A stretch of 64,000 nt of DNA. It comes from Artemia franciscana. Taxonomy: Eukaryota; Arthropoda; Branchiopoda; Anostraca; Artemiidae. The position numbers and the translations under genes are program-made. The notes under the pieces were generated by a model. It saw only the letters and a list, made by a program, of their open reading frames with translations. It did not search any database and was not told the origin of the DNA. Positions 1 through 11,894 of this stretch are shown piece after piece. The stretch lies in NCBI RefSeq assembly GCF_032884065.1, contig NC_088873.1, positions 23,735,558 through 23,799,557 of the forward strand, written 5' to 3'. Numbering within the stretch: position 1 is the stretch's first letter; the number at the start of each line of letters is the position of its first letter.

Positions 1-530
1 GCTTGCCGCAAGTACTATGTAACCCCTCCTTCATCAAAATTAATCAGGGATCCCCAAGAGAAGTCAGACATAGAAGAGAAAAATCCCAAAGATCTTTAAA
101 TGCATCTGTTTGAAATTTTCTTACTTTCAGTTTATTAGCAGAGGATAAGCGAAATAAGTGATTAGACAGAGTTCGCGGTGAAAAATTTATCTTATTCAAG
201 CCAAACACTTTCTTACGAGTAAATGTCGCATCAACTTAGTTGGCTAATCTGTTCAACTTAGCAAAAACCTGTACTAATCAGCTGGAAGCCCATATTTTTC
301 TTTACTCAACGCATGAACATATTGATTTCACATCAACCAGTAGGACCACCAAGACCAAGATAAAATATTCCAAGATAAAAGTTCATTTCTTGAAAGGGAC
401 ATTACCCTTACAACTAAAGCAAAACCCTGGTCTTACTTCCATTTTATGATAAACCAATATCCGCATAGACTTGATGAGGTCTGAAAAACTCGTTCATTGC
501 AGCTAAAGACTGTCTTAAGTTGAATTAAAT
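1..530. other. Unassigned AT-rich sequence
   Basis: Only a 69-codon chance ORF; nothing recognised. Confidence 0.5.
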
Positions 531-838
531 AAAAAGACAAGTTTTCTCAAATAGAGCGACATTAAAACAGGAAAAGAACAGAAATTATTCCATATATGAA
601 GGGGCTACCCCCTTTTCAATTCTCTGCTCTTTAAGCTAAAGTTTGGCTTTCTTCCCAATTTTTTAAGAACGAATGCTCAAACACAATGGCTGTTGGATTT
701 GAATGAGAAGCATTTTTAAAGCATTGTAAAACTTTAGCGTAAAGAGCGAGGAGTTGAGGAGGGAAAAGTCCACCCATATTTAGAACAATTTATGTCCGTC
801 TTAAGTTACAATGTTGATCTTTACTTTCATTTGGGAAA
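531..838. mobile_element. Foldback element, family A, copy 1
   Basis: Left arm about 535-645 is the reverse complement of right arm about 726-838. Shared blocks include the terminal segment around AACATTAAAAC / GTTACAATGTTGATC, and CTCTTTAAGCTAAAGTTT paired with AAACTTTAGCGTAAAGAGCG. The same arms recur near 9205-9985 and 10310-10545. There is no coding content, so it is a non-autonomous MITE-like element of unknown parent. Confidence 0.7.
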
Positions 839-1249
839 ATTTATTTATTTTTTTACTTAGTTTCTATTTATTTTTCAAAGCATAACCAGCTTTAGCCAAA
901 ATGCAAGAAGGGTTACCACCCGTCAGCCTCGATCCTTTAAATCTAAATTTAACTTTTGCAGAGTGATGCTTCGAGAAAAAGAGCTCATTCAGCATATTTG
1001 CTTTTTAAAATAAAGTATAATTATCTAATTTAAATTATCAACGCTGTCTAATTATCTTAACCAAGTGTAATCCAAAAATCTTCAAAAATTAGAGGCAATA
1101 ATTATCAATCAGGTTACCTGCTTTGCTAATAAGTGACCCTAAAGATTGTTGTAATACCCTAACTCGCATTTTTAAGGTCAATCTTATTATTTAAGGACTT
1201 TTCTGTTTGATTTAGCCCACGCGCATGCTTTATTTCAAACTTGGCGCGC
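839..1249. other. Unassigned sequence between foldback and LINE
   Basis: AT-rich, with a GC-rich patch (GGCGCGCGCGC) at about 1242-1252 that may belong to the LINE leader. Confidence 0.4.
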
Positions 1250-1372
1250 GCGCACTGTTGTCACTATTAGAACGGTACAGTCAAGGAGGAAAAATAAAGG
1301 ACCATCTAACTTAGTTGCCCAAAAAAGACCAAGACATTCGCCTAAAAAAGGTGTTGATGAGTGTTAAGGTTG

Positions 1373-1450
1373 TGACTCCAAATTGCAAGATGACAACTTT
1401 GTACTGCTTTGTGACTCCAAATTGCAAGATGACAACTTTGCACTGCTTTG
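1373..1450 (+). repeat. 39-bp in-frame tandem duplication in LINE ORF1
   Basis: Two 39-bp units (1373-1411 and 1412-1450) differ at a couple of bases. They encode DSKLQDDNFVLLC and DSKLQDDNFALLC at the start of the PHD finger, so the zinc finger has a duplicated leading segment. Confidence 0.9.
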
Positions 1451-3334
1451 CGACTCGTGCGAATCCTGGGTAGGCATCGGATGCTTGGAAATGACAGAGC
1501 CTGAATACAACTTATTCAAAAAAATGACTCGTAGGCTCGGGTCACTTTGTTTTTGTCCCGTATGTAAACAACAGAAAAACTTGACCAACCAAGGACTGAC
1601 ATCTGTAGAAATGAAAGATATTTTGAGGAGTGAAATGCAAACGTCATTTAAGGCAATGGAGGATAAGTTTTGCGCCTTATTAGAGCCTATCCAATGGAAA
1701 GTAGCTGAAATCGAGAAAGACCTGAAACACAATTGCACACTTTCCGACGTCCAGCCTTTCACTGAGAACCTAATTGGAGTGAAGTGTCAGAACTTGGAGG
1801 AAAGCCTAACTGAAAAATGCGTGAAAAAGGACGAGGAAATCAGTGACAGTAGCTGGAATTTAAATTCAGCTTATGTGTGTCAGATCTTCTGGAAAAACAG
1901 AAAAATCTGATAGTGATGGGGTTAAGCCGAAGACGCTACTTTGCCATTTAGTAGGCAACATAACAAGACCGAAAGCAAATTTTTCAACAAAAAGCTACAT
2001 GTACTTTGCCCTGCGAAATGTAGCTACTCAGTTAGACTTCGTAAACATGCGCCTGGTAAGATCAGGCCTATTAAGTTGATGTTCAAGACACCGGTAGAAC
2101 GAGATACAGCTTGTTTCTTTCTGATGTCCGAGACTGCTGGTATCAAACTACGTACCCCTCGTTCAAAGTCTCTCATGACCGTACTACCATTGAACTGATC
2201 AAAAAAAAAAAGAAGTACGATGCCCTGAAACAAGAGCTGAAATCAAGGTTGGACGCTGGCAAAACTAACTGGAAGATAAAACGTAGCAAAACCGGACTAA
2301 CCCTCGTGAATAATAACTATTTTCGTGAAATCCCAAACAGCTACGCGAGCATGGAAGAGTGACTCCTTAAAAAGTCGAAATGTCTGAGTGATAAATTTTT
2401 GGTAACTTATAGAAATGCACACTGCCTGTCATTTAAATGAGAACAGTTTAGTGAGCTAATAAAACAACGCAAACCACATTTAGTTGTTGTTACCGAAGTT
2501 TTAGCAAAACATTTCAGTTATCCGTCTATTTATTTTCAGCAGCTACCACAGTATAATTCAGTATCTAACAATTCAGCTAAAAGAGGGATCTGTATTTCTA
2601 TTCATGGTTCTATTAAATTTTCTGTAGTTGTTGATTCTTTAGTAGACTCAGTGTCGGAGTGTCTTTTGGTTGATGTTAAGTTGCCCTATCATAGTACTTA
2701 CATGTGTATTGCAGCTTTTTATCGTAGTTCTACTGTGAGTTTATCGAGTCCAATTAATAATTTCAATGTTCTAGCGTGCATTTCTCGTCTTGCTGGTCGT
2801 AGTTCAAAGTTCCTTATTCTAGGTGACTTCAATTTATCTTTGATAGTTTGTAGTGCACTTAGTACGAGTCAGTCCACTTCGTCATATGAGCAGCAATTTT
2901 TAGACAGATTGGATCATCTGTTCTTATACCAGCATATTGATAGGCCAACTCGAGCCAGGAAAGATGCTATTCCACCAATTTTAGATCTGGTTATTATCAA
3001 GTCAATCGATAATATTTTGAGCATAGATTTCCGTCCACCTTTAGGTAAAAGCGATCAGGTTGCGCTTGATATTTACATGAGTATTGATGCTCAACAGAGA
3101 GGTTTTGTGATTTATCAGCATGATTGTGCTAAAACTGACTATGAATCAATGCGACAATTTATTTTGCTATTAATATCATGTATAAATTAGAAAATAATCA
3201 TGTTTCTCCGGATACCGCGTTTGATTTTGTAAAAATAAAGTGTTGATGGAATGTAGGGATAAATTTGTTTTGTTAGGGAACAATTTGCCTGGTCGTAAAA
3301 ATAAACCTAAACTTCCAAAACACATGCTACAAGC

Positions 3335-3664
3335 AATACGTGAAAAAAATAGTCTTTGGTGGTCGTATATTGAGTCACGACATAGTAAAATAGTCAGGCA
3401 AGGACATTCGGATACTCAGTTGCAAGAGGATCCAGGTGAATGGCGTGCGTATACACTAGCAAGAAACCAGGTCACTCGGTTTCTTAGGGATCATCGTATT
3501 AATACGTGAAAATATAGTCTTTGGCGGTCGTATATTGAGTCACGACATAGTAAAATAGTCAGGCAAGGACATTCGGATACTCAGTTGCAAGAGAATCCAG
3601 GTGAATGGCGTGCGTATACACTAGCAAGAAACAAGGTCACTCGGATTCTTAGGGATGATCGTGA
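3335..3664 (+). repeat. Tandem duplication of about 166 bp inside the LINE
   Basis: 3335-3500 and 3501-3664 are near-identical (about 10 differences by eye) and abut directly. The duplication lies in the linker between endonuclease and RT. An in-frame stop follows the first copy, and the second copy continues toward the RT in another frame. Confidence 0.9.
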
Positions 3665-5605
3665 AGAGCTTGAGTCACGTATTATTCACTCAATCACCGT
3701 ATCACCTAAAATATTTTGGAAATATGTTATATAGGAATAGGCTTAACCTTGCATCATCAATATCTACTTTCACACATCCGGATACACACCAAAAGATTGA
3801 TAGTGATTCTGAGAAGGCCCCTATTTTTAATCAATTTTTTTTAGTTTTGGTTAAAACACAGCCAATTCATTCAAATGAAGCTAATTTTGCATCTCAAGTA
3901 GAGCTGATTGCGTCGTCGGACATTCTTGCTCCATTTGATGATTCGGATTTCTCATTGACTGAAGTTTATGCTATTCTTACAAAATTGGATATTTCTAAAG
4001 CGCCAAATATAGACAATTTCTCAAACATAATGATTAGGAACATTGCTCATGAAATTGCAAAACCACTTACCCATATATTTAACTTATCTTTGGCGCATGA
4101 ATTGCGTCCTTTAGGGTGGAAGAAGGCCTTGGTAAAACCACTTCACAAAAGTGGCTCCAAGTCAGATTTTAAAAACTATCGGCCAATTTCAATTACGTCT
4201 TTTTTTTTGCCGAGTGATGGAAAAGTTGATTGTTTTACGCGTTCAAAAGTATTTTGATGGAAATCATCTTTGGAATCCTACTCAGCATGGTTTTCGAAAC
4301 AATAGGTCTTGTAATACTCAGCTGCTTGAGGTCATTTTGGATTTTCCAAGTTTTGCTATTTTAGTTATAACCTTTGATTGCATTTAAATCGACTTATCGA
4401 GGGCATTCGACAAAGCTTCAATACCCATCCTTCTTCAAAATGTACAGCTTATAAATTGGGAAAAAAAGATTGCATATATTGCTGATTATCTAAATGGAAG
4501 AACTCAACAAGTTGTTGTTAGTGAAGCTATGTCATCCTCAATTGATGTGTTAAGCGGAGTCCCCCAGGGTAGCTGCCTGGGCCAATTTTATTTTGTTTAT
4601 TTATCAATGATCCGCCTTTCTCTGTTCAGCATTCTAGTGTCAAAATGTTCGCGGATGATGTAAAACTTTATCTACCAGTACGAGACACAAAAGGAGGTGC
4701 AACTTTTACAGGAGGATCTTGACTCTCTGACTTACTGGTGCGAATCTAATTCCATGTTCATAAACCCTTCTAAGTGTGTTGTTATACACTATCCTCGTAA
4801 ACTCCTGTGAATACTTAATAGCTGTCTGGCATTCGAATCCCTTCAAACAAAATAGTACGTGACCTTGGCGTTTACTTTGATACCCGAATGAAATTTGACA
4901 AGCATATTTCGGAAGCTGTAAAGAATGCAAATTATTGTTTGTCGTCTATAAATAGAAGCTTTAGTAAGTTTAACCTTCGTAATGTCTTACTATTATATAA
5001 ATCAATGTTCCACCCTCTTCTTGAGTATAACATCTCGGTTTGGTTTCCATTAAATCTAATGGATGAGCATAGAGTAGAAAAGGTTCAGAGAAGGGCCACT
5101 AGGATGGCCCCATACCTTCAGCGTCTTTCTTATCTGCAGAGAGTTTCTAGGCTTCAACTCCCGTCTTTGAAGTTTCGTAGACGTCGTAGTGACCTTATAA
5201 AAGTGTTTCGTATACTTAAAGGAGTGGATGATTTTGGTCCAAATTTATTTTCCAAATTTAGCCATTATCACTCTACTCGTTAGCATGATTACAAAATATA
5301 TCCCCCAAAACCAATTAAAAAATTGGTCAATTATCTTTCGTTAGTAGAGTTGCTGGACCATGGAATAGTTTGCCTTTGGAGGTTGTCGAGGCAGAGAGTA
5401 TTTGAATTTTTAAGAGTGCATTAGTAAATACGCCTTTTTAATTAGACACTTTTGTTGTGTAGTTTCATGTTATTTAGAAGTTTTTGTTGTTTAGTTTGTC
5501 GTTGCCAGTTTACTTTAGACTAGTATTACGATTTTGTGTTTTTGTATTTTTGCGACAAGCATTGATGTTTACCGCTAATGGTAATAATAAACAAATAAAT
5601 ATGAG

Positions 5606-7001
5606 GATAGCTTTTTGCATTATTTTCATCAAGATGGCACCTCTTTGTGGGGGAGTTTAATTCTTGCTTCTAAAATTATAGAAGATTTTACGCCCTAATA
5701 GCTTTTAATAATTTTTGAATTAATATATTTTGGAAATTCAGAGTCAGCATGAATATATCAGCATGAATAATGTACTTTTTTGTTGCAAATGTTGTAATCA
5801 AAACTTTTAAGTTTTCAGTTCATATCAACAAGGGTTGCTTTTTACTTAAAGTTTGTTACTACGATCTGTTTGACCCAAGGCTCTCTTAAATAGGAAGGAG
5901 GAATACTACCTTTCCTCATTCCCACAGTTTCAGAGGCAATTTATTCAACAAACCTGATTATAGGGATGCTCCCCATGAACGCCCTGAAAACAAGAAGATT
6001 TAAACATTGTATATAAATAGGAAGTCCGAAATATTACAAATTAAATTCGTTAAAAACAAAGCTCCCGGTAGCAATTGTCAGTCAACCTCCAAAAATTCCT
6101 ATAAAAGCTAAAGATCCCCCCCCCCATTTTCCACCTCTTTGCCGATAATCAAATGAATGTAACATTTTATGTCACATAGAACAAGATTGTTGCAATGGGA
6201 GGGGCACAATCATCCATCTCAGTATCAATAATAAAGGCGTAGACCGAAAATATTCTCAGGAATCAAGAGGAGTTACATATCAACTTTTACATGGAAAATT
6301 GGTCATAATATGTAAGGGTATTCATACATTCTTATCCGCTTCTCTAAAAAAAATGACAATATTTACAGTAATTACCATACAGTACGAAACATTTCCAATC
6401 ACTCTGATCTGAGGTATCTGAGTAGTATCCAGGCCAATACCCCCTTCAGCGGGTTGCTGGTTTCTGAACTTGTAGATCTTAAATATGAGGTTAAATAGGG
6501 AATACAAAAATTCAAATATAAATCGAGTACACATTTCACAAATTCTGGACATGCTACATCTTACTGAAGATTGTAAAGCTCTTTTGACTCAAGCTCCTGC
6601 TTGTTTTATTCAGGGAATGGTGCTAAATGATCATATTTTGATCATTAGAGGTTATTGAGACTAAAGTGTCAATATCCTAAATCAAAACATACAAAGTTAA
6701 TGAATGGTAATAAACAACCAAGAGAGATAAAACTCTACAGAAAGAAAACTTCAAACGAGACGACGGCCAGTAGAATTGAAAGACTAAAACAACGCGGATA
6801 TTTTGCCTGTATCCAAACAAGGCGTCTTCAGCACAAGATAGAAAATTAAAAGAAAACTAATCTAAAAACAAATAAAAACCACCACCAATAATAATAAATA
6901 CAATTTTCGCTACTTATCCACGTAGGGAAAAGCAGCTATTTGAGTTACTTCAATGAGAATCAAAGAGCAACTGAGGAAAAATTATGAAAATTGAAAAGTA
7001 G
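5606..7001. other. Unassigned sequence
   Basis: Contains a short C run near 6120 and an echo (5845-5875) of the hairpin end of the 9195-11440 repeat. No credible ORF. Confidence 0.5.
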
Positions 7002-7462
7002 TTAATTATTCTGTTGCGAAATAATCCTCTTGTAAGCTAACATTGAAGCAACTCTTTTTGGTCTAGTGGGTAATCTTGTCCCCTGGTGATTGTGTAAAAT
7101 TTTAATTCCCCCATCGACTATTGGTTCATTTTTCAAAAGAATATCATAAATTGGGTCAATATTTAAATTCCCTGTGTCTCTATTTATTGAAATATTAGCA
7201 AATATGTGTTTTTTAATTTCTATAGCCTCCCTCGCCCACTGAGAAAAACCTCTATTATTAGAAATAGCTGTAGCCTCATCAAATTGTATAAAATGTTCGG
7301 GATAAAAGAATGTATGTTCAGCTAGAGCCGAAACAAAAGTTTCGGGAGGCTTTCTTAGTTGTAGGGTTTTTTCTATTGAGTTGCGATGCTCAATAAATCT
7401 TTCAGTAAATTGTTGGTGAGTTCTACCAATATAAAACTTTCTATATAAATAATGAATGGTGT
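7002..7462 (-). mobile_element. Penelope-like element fragment: GIY-YIG endonuclease domain, open reading frame
   Basis: About 150 codons are uninterrupted on the minus strand, ending at TAA 7004-7002, with no ATG at the start. The translation begins HYLYRKFYIGRTHQQFTERF and continues IEHRNSIEKTL. The YIG, the downstream Arg and the ERF-EH pattern are the GIY-YIG core. Later AREAIEIKKHIFANISINRD and TGNLNIDPIYDIL match the conserved tail of Penelope-like endonucleases. These elements copy themselves by target-primed reverse transcription, and the GIY-YIG domain follows the RT. No RT is visible upstream (higher coordinates), where the frame meets a stop. So this is a 5'-truncated copy whose remaining domain is still open, suggesting a fairly recent insertion. 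Confidence 0.8.
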
Positions 7463-7480
7463 CAGATTTCTACAAAACTG

Positions 7481-9194
7481 GTATTAGAGAGTTTTCAAGC
7501 TAGCTGATAACGAATATGTGGGTAAAATTTCAATACAGAACTCGAAATCACAAGACATTAATCAAGTATTTCACATATAGTGTTCAATTTTCACTAACAA
7601 AATAGAGCAAAATTAGTAAATTAAAACAATACTTTTTTTGCAAAAATAAAAACAAAATTAAAGTTTGGCTTCTTTTATACTGCCAGTTTCTGAACGTTAT
7701 GCAGTCACATTGCATGAGCATAATAGTTTGATTATGCTAAGAAAAATTAAATAAATACACATAATTATTAGAATTCTTGTCTATAAGTTTTAACCTGAAA
7801 AAATAAAAGAAAAAAAACAATCAGCTCACAAACCTTGTCCTTTGGTACCTTTCTTCCTTGCTTTAAAGTTTTTGTTGAATCCAAATAAGCAGGATAAATA
7901 CAAATCCACCTAAAATAGTAAAAAGATATTTTCTTATGCAACCAGTTCTTATAATGGAACCAAACCATAGTTTCTTTATCTCAAATATTAATAAAATTCT
8001 ATGTGTTTATTTTGCATATATTTTCTAGGTTTTAGTGTTGTTATTTTTTTTTATACCCTGATACAGTAAGTTTACATTAGCTATAGGAGAAAATATAGGT
8101 ACAACAGGTAATAAGAATTTACCATAACGAAGTCTTAATTATATGCTTGGTTTCTTTTTACATCTAGCATTTCTAAGATAAAGAAAAGCACTATGTACAA
8201 TATGAAAGCTTACAGCTTTCTACAGCAATTCTTATTATTAAAAAAAAAGAAACAAAAGCGACGCAAATTCCAGAGCCCTGCCAAAACGTCAAACCCTAGA
8301 GCCCTGCAATGTCTAGTTAACATAAAAATTTAAATCACGCAATTTTACAAGCTATAACTGAATACGTCTGATTTAAATTACATCAACATTTATTAGCATT
8401 TAAAAGCCGAAACGAAAACCAGTAAGCCTTGGGGCAAAACCAAGCCACTTTCCCAAAACAACACTTCTTTTTCATTGTGGATTCCCAGATTTCCAAATTT
8501 TATTGCAGATCCCGAGGGAAAGGGTCATATATTCATTTATATTCTAAGCAATGCTGATTAAATCCAAATTTATTTAGTTTTTGTATTTAGCTACAATTAG
8601 TCAGTTAGAGCTTCATCATCAATCATTAGATCTACGGATCACTAGCTGAACTTACAGAGAATAGGTCTCATTTGATTCGACTTGAATGTTAAGCAAAATG
8701 CTGTCCAAAATAGGACTGATAAGGGAAAATTGCTGCTTTTTGGGCACTACTTTTTCTTAATATTTAGCCAAACTCACTTCTCAATCAACTAAAATGAATC
8801 TATCAGCATATCCCTCTGTGCAGTAGCCTGCAATAGCCAATAAAACGGCCCAAGTTTCACCTCTAGGACTAATATCAAGTTAAGGTAGGCCTACTATCTT
8901 TTTAAAAATACTTGAAAAGAATTGAGCACCCACTTTGGATAAAATTGGCATGGACAGTACCATCCTCTGAATTCCAGTTGACTCATTTTGACCTCCCTGA
9001 AGGTGTTATGCTTACAATTGAATACAGTAATTTTCAAAAACATTAATTTACTTGTAAGATACTTGGCTAATTTCATTCCAAACAAAACCATTCCAGTCAA
9101 AGGGATTATTAATGAATGGCCTTTTTCATTGCAGCTTTATACACTATTTTCCTCTTTTCACGTTTCTAGATGCCCAAGAAAGATTGACCATTAA
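7481..9194. other. Unassigned AT-rich sequence
   Basis: Short chance ORFs only. A 12-bp duplicated phrase (AGAGCCCTGC) at about 8272 and 8300 is the only local structure noticed. Confidence 0.5.
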
Positions 9195-9278
9195 GAATAA
9201 TTAAATTAAAAAAAACAAGTTTTTTTAAACGAAAGTAAGGAGCAACATTAAAACTTAAACCGAACAGAAGTTACTCCG

Positions 9279-9283
<5 letters not shown>

Positions 9284-9359
<76 letters not shown>
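9284..9359. repeat. (GA)n microsatellite at LINE 3' tail
   Basis: About 38 uninterrupted GA units. It sits exactly between the LINE 3' end and the interrupted foldback arm, so it probably grew from the LINE's own tail. Confidence 0.98.
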
Positions 9360-9363
<4 letters not shown>

Positions 9364-9814
9364 TGGGTTTATTAATATAAATAACAAAACAAAACAAGCA
9401 AATGGCCCGAAGCAAAGCTTGTTTGGGCTTACAACCCCAATACACATACAAATAAAACAATACGAAAAAGAAGAAAAAATAAAAAGAAAAGGAAAAGAAA
9501 GAAGAAGAAAAAATCAATTACCCTGCATTTCAATCGAAACGGATTTACACTTCAAAAGAGACAAAACAAAAAGAAACTAAAACCACTTTACCAGTATCGC
9601 CAAAATCAAAACCAACATCTTGGCTCCACTTGAGGTCCACTCAACTATCAAAACCATAAATATTAAGGCAAAAAAGCTTTAATTCCCGCCGAAATTCAAA
9701 AAAACTATCCATGTTTCTCAAAGTCGTAGGTAAACAATTCCATGCATGGGGTCCTAGATGCCGAATAGAAAATTGAGATCTACGGGTAATAGCAAGCGGA
9801 CGACGAATTATATC
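9284..9814 (-). mobile_element. 5'-truncated LINE 3' end nested in foldback element
   Basis: Read on the minus strand, 9814-9600 encodes RRSQFSIRHLGPHAWNCLPT and TLRNMDSFFEFRRELKLFCL. This is the usual C-terminal wording of CR1/Jockey-type RT proteins (R..F.....G...WN.LP......F...L). The 3' untranslated part ends TTAATAAACCCATCTTT and passes directly into a (CT)n run. The foldback arm breaks off at about 9283 and resumes at about 9815, so this LINE inserted into it. Confidence 0.75.
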
Positions 9815-11894
9815 GGGCTTTTCCTCCTCAACGCCCCGCTCCTTACGCTAAAGTTTGACTCTTTCTCTTAACTCTACTTTTTAAAACAGCAAAAACTTTA
9901 GCGTAAAGAGCGGGGCGTTGAGAAGGAAAAGCCCCTTTCATATACGAAACAATTTCTGTTCGTTTTAAGTTTTAATGTTGCTCCTTACTTTCATTTAAAA
10001 AACTCTTTTTTTTATTTAATTTCTGGACGTTTTTGAATTAATGCATGTTTTGATCTTGGCTCTCCACACATAAATAATTAAAACGAAATTTGCATATTAA
10101 TTTTTTGGCTAAATGGCTTTCTCATAGTTTTAATCAGAAGATTTTGAGAAAAAAGGAGCGAGGGAGGAGGCCTAGTTGCCCTCCACATTTTTTGATTACT
10201 TAAAAGGCAACTAGAACTTTCAATTTTTTACGAACGTTTTCATCAGTAAAAAATATACGTAACTTACGAATTAACTTACGTGATGAACTTCTATATTCGT
10301 ATGTTTTTACTGCGTATATGAGGAGGTTCGCCCCTCGTCGATACCTCGCTCTTTACACTAAAACTTAAATTTTGTCCCAATTCCTTAAGAATGACCTCTG
10401 AATCACAAAGGCCGTAGAATAAATAGTTGAAATTACTAAAAATACTTTAGCATAAAGAGTGAGGTATTACGAGGAGGTAAACCCCTCATATGCGTAATAA
10501 TATTTGTCCGTTTTAAGTTTTAATGCTGCTCCTTACTTTCAACAGAAAAAAACTTTTCATATGTATTTCTTCATTGTTTTTTTCAAATAATGCTAGAAAA
10601 TCCTGCGCCCCCTTCATTAAAATTCTCTTCCCCCATGGAAATACCCTCCCACTTAACCCCCCTTCCTTAACTCTCCTCCCCCCTAAACCAAAAAATCCCT
10701 CTGAAAACGTCTGTACACTTCCCAATAACCATTACTATATGGAAACACAGGTCAAAGTTTGTAACTTGCGGCCCCTCCCACGGGGACTGTGGGGGAGTAA
10801 GTCGTCACCAAAGACATAGTTATTAGATTTTTCGACTATGGTGGATAAAATGGCTACTTCAGAATTTTGATCCGGTGACTTAGGGGAAAAAAGAGCGTGA
10901 GAGGGGGTCTAGGTGCCCTCCAATTTTTTGGTCACTTAAAAAGGGCACTAGAACTTTTTAATTTCCATTAGAATGAGCCCTCTTGAGACATTCTAGGACC
11001 ACTGAGTCGATAAGATCACCCCTGGAAAAAAACCAAACAAAACAACAAAAAAAGACAAAAAAAAACACGCATCTGTGATCTGTCTTCTGGCAAAAAATGC
11101 GAAATTCAGCATTTTTGTAGATAGGAGCTTGAAACTTCTACAATAAGGTTCTCTGATACGCTGAATCTGATGGTGTGATTTTCGTTAAGATTCTATTACT
11201 TTTAGGGGGTGTTTCCCCCTGTTTTCTAAAATGATGCAAATTTTCTCAGGCTCGTAACTTTTGATGGGTAATACTAACCTTGATGAAACTTATATATTTA
11301 AAATCAACATTAAAATGCAATTCTTTTGATGTAACTATTGGTGTCAAAATACCATTTTTTAGAGTTTCGGTTACTATTGAGCCAGGTCGCTCCTTACTGC
11401 AGTTTGTTACCACAAACTGTTTGAAACAGATTAGCCCTATAAACAGCATTGCATTGATCCAAATCATCTTGATTAGTTTGCTATAGGGTGTGCAGATCTA
11501 CAATTATTTTTAACTATGTTGGCCAACCTGAAAACCTCAATAAGGTTTAAATACCTTACTTCACTTTAAATTTCAACTGAATAGTTTACTTGTAAATCCT
11601 AACAGCAGTAATACACTGAATTTCTTTAATACTTCAGAGAAATTATGAAATTCTTATAACTTTTTGTAGTTCTTTTTTTTTTGTCAGAGTTTTCTTTCTA
11701 AAATTCAAAATACATACATTTTTTTTTCTTGGGAAAGATGGGGTGAAATGAAGAAAGATAAAAGAACTAGAGTTACAATGGCTGCTTTATAATAACCAAC
11801 TTTCTAATTCCATAGCTTACTAATCCTTGAATCAGATACAAAACAACATAAGCACTGTAAATACTTCTTACATTTTAATCCATCTTAGTTTCCT

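Larger units (their letters stand above)
1250..5605 (+). mobile_element. CR1-like non-LTR retrotransposon (LINE), degenerate, PHD + AP-endonuclease + RT
   Basis: ORF1 relic at 1383-1908 encodes a PHD-type zinc finger (CDSCESWVGIGCLEM, then CFCPVCKQ). The AP endonuclease relic is at about 2453-3180, with HLVVVTEVLAK, a GDFN motif (about 2821-2832) and SDQ where the usual catalytic SDH is expected. The RT relic is at about 3665-5280, with KNYRPISITS, QHGFRNNRSCNTQ, GVPQGSCLG and the catalytic FADD at 4648-4659. The C-terminal region (LYKSMFHPLLEYNISVW, VQRRATRM) is CR1-type. The 3' end is AT-rich with TAA-type repeats near 5585. Several frameshifts and stops break it into at least six pieces. 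It also carries a 39-bp in-frame duplication in ORF1 and a tandem duplication of about 166 bp at 3335-3664. It is not functional. Confidence 0.9.
9195..11440. mobile_element. Composite repeat: foldback family A twice plus long linked sequence, with nested LINE
   Basis: The first foldback copy spans about 9205-9985, split by a LINE tail at 9284-9814. The second spans about 10310-10545. Both use the terminal block AGTTTTAATGTTGCTCCTTA. The sequence after the second copy (about 10800-10960) recurs diverged at 22500-22640. The right end has a small hairpin, CAGTTTGT-TACC-ACAAACTG, at about 11400-11419, echoed at 5845-5875. No protein is recognised. It looks like one long non-autonomous repeat family that carries foldback modules. 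Confidence 0.6.

Noticed and set aside
1364-1762. 132-codon minus-strand ORF with Ser-rich repeats
   Set aside because: It is the antisense of the LINE PHD-finger ORF; the repeats reflect the 39-bp duplication.
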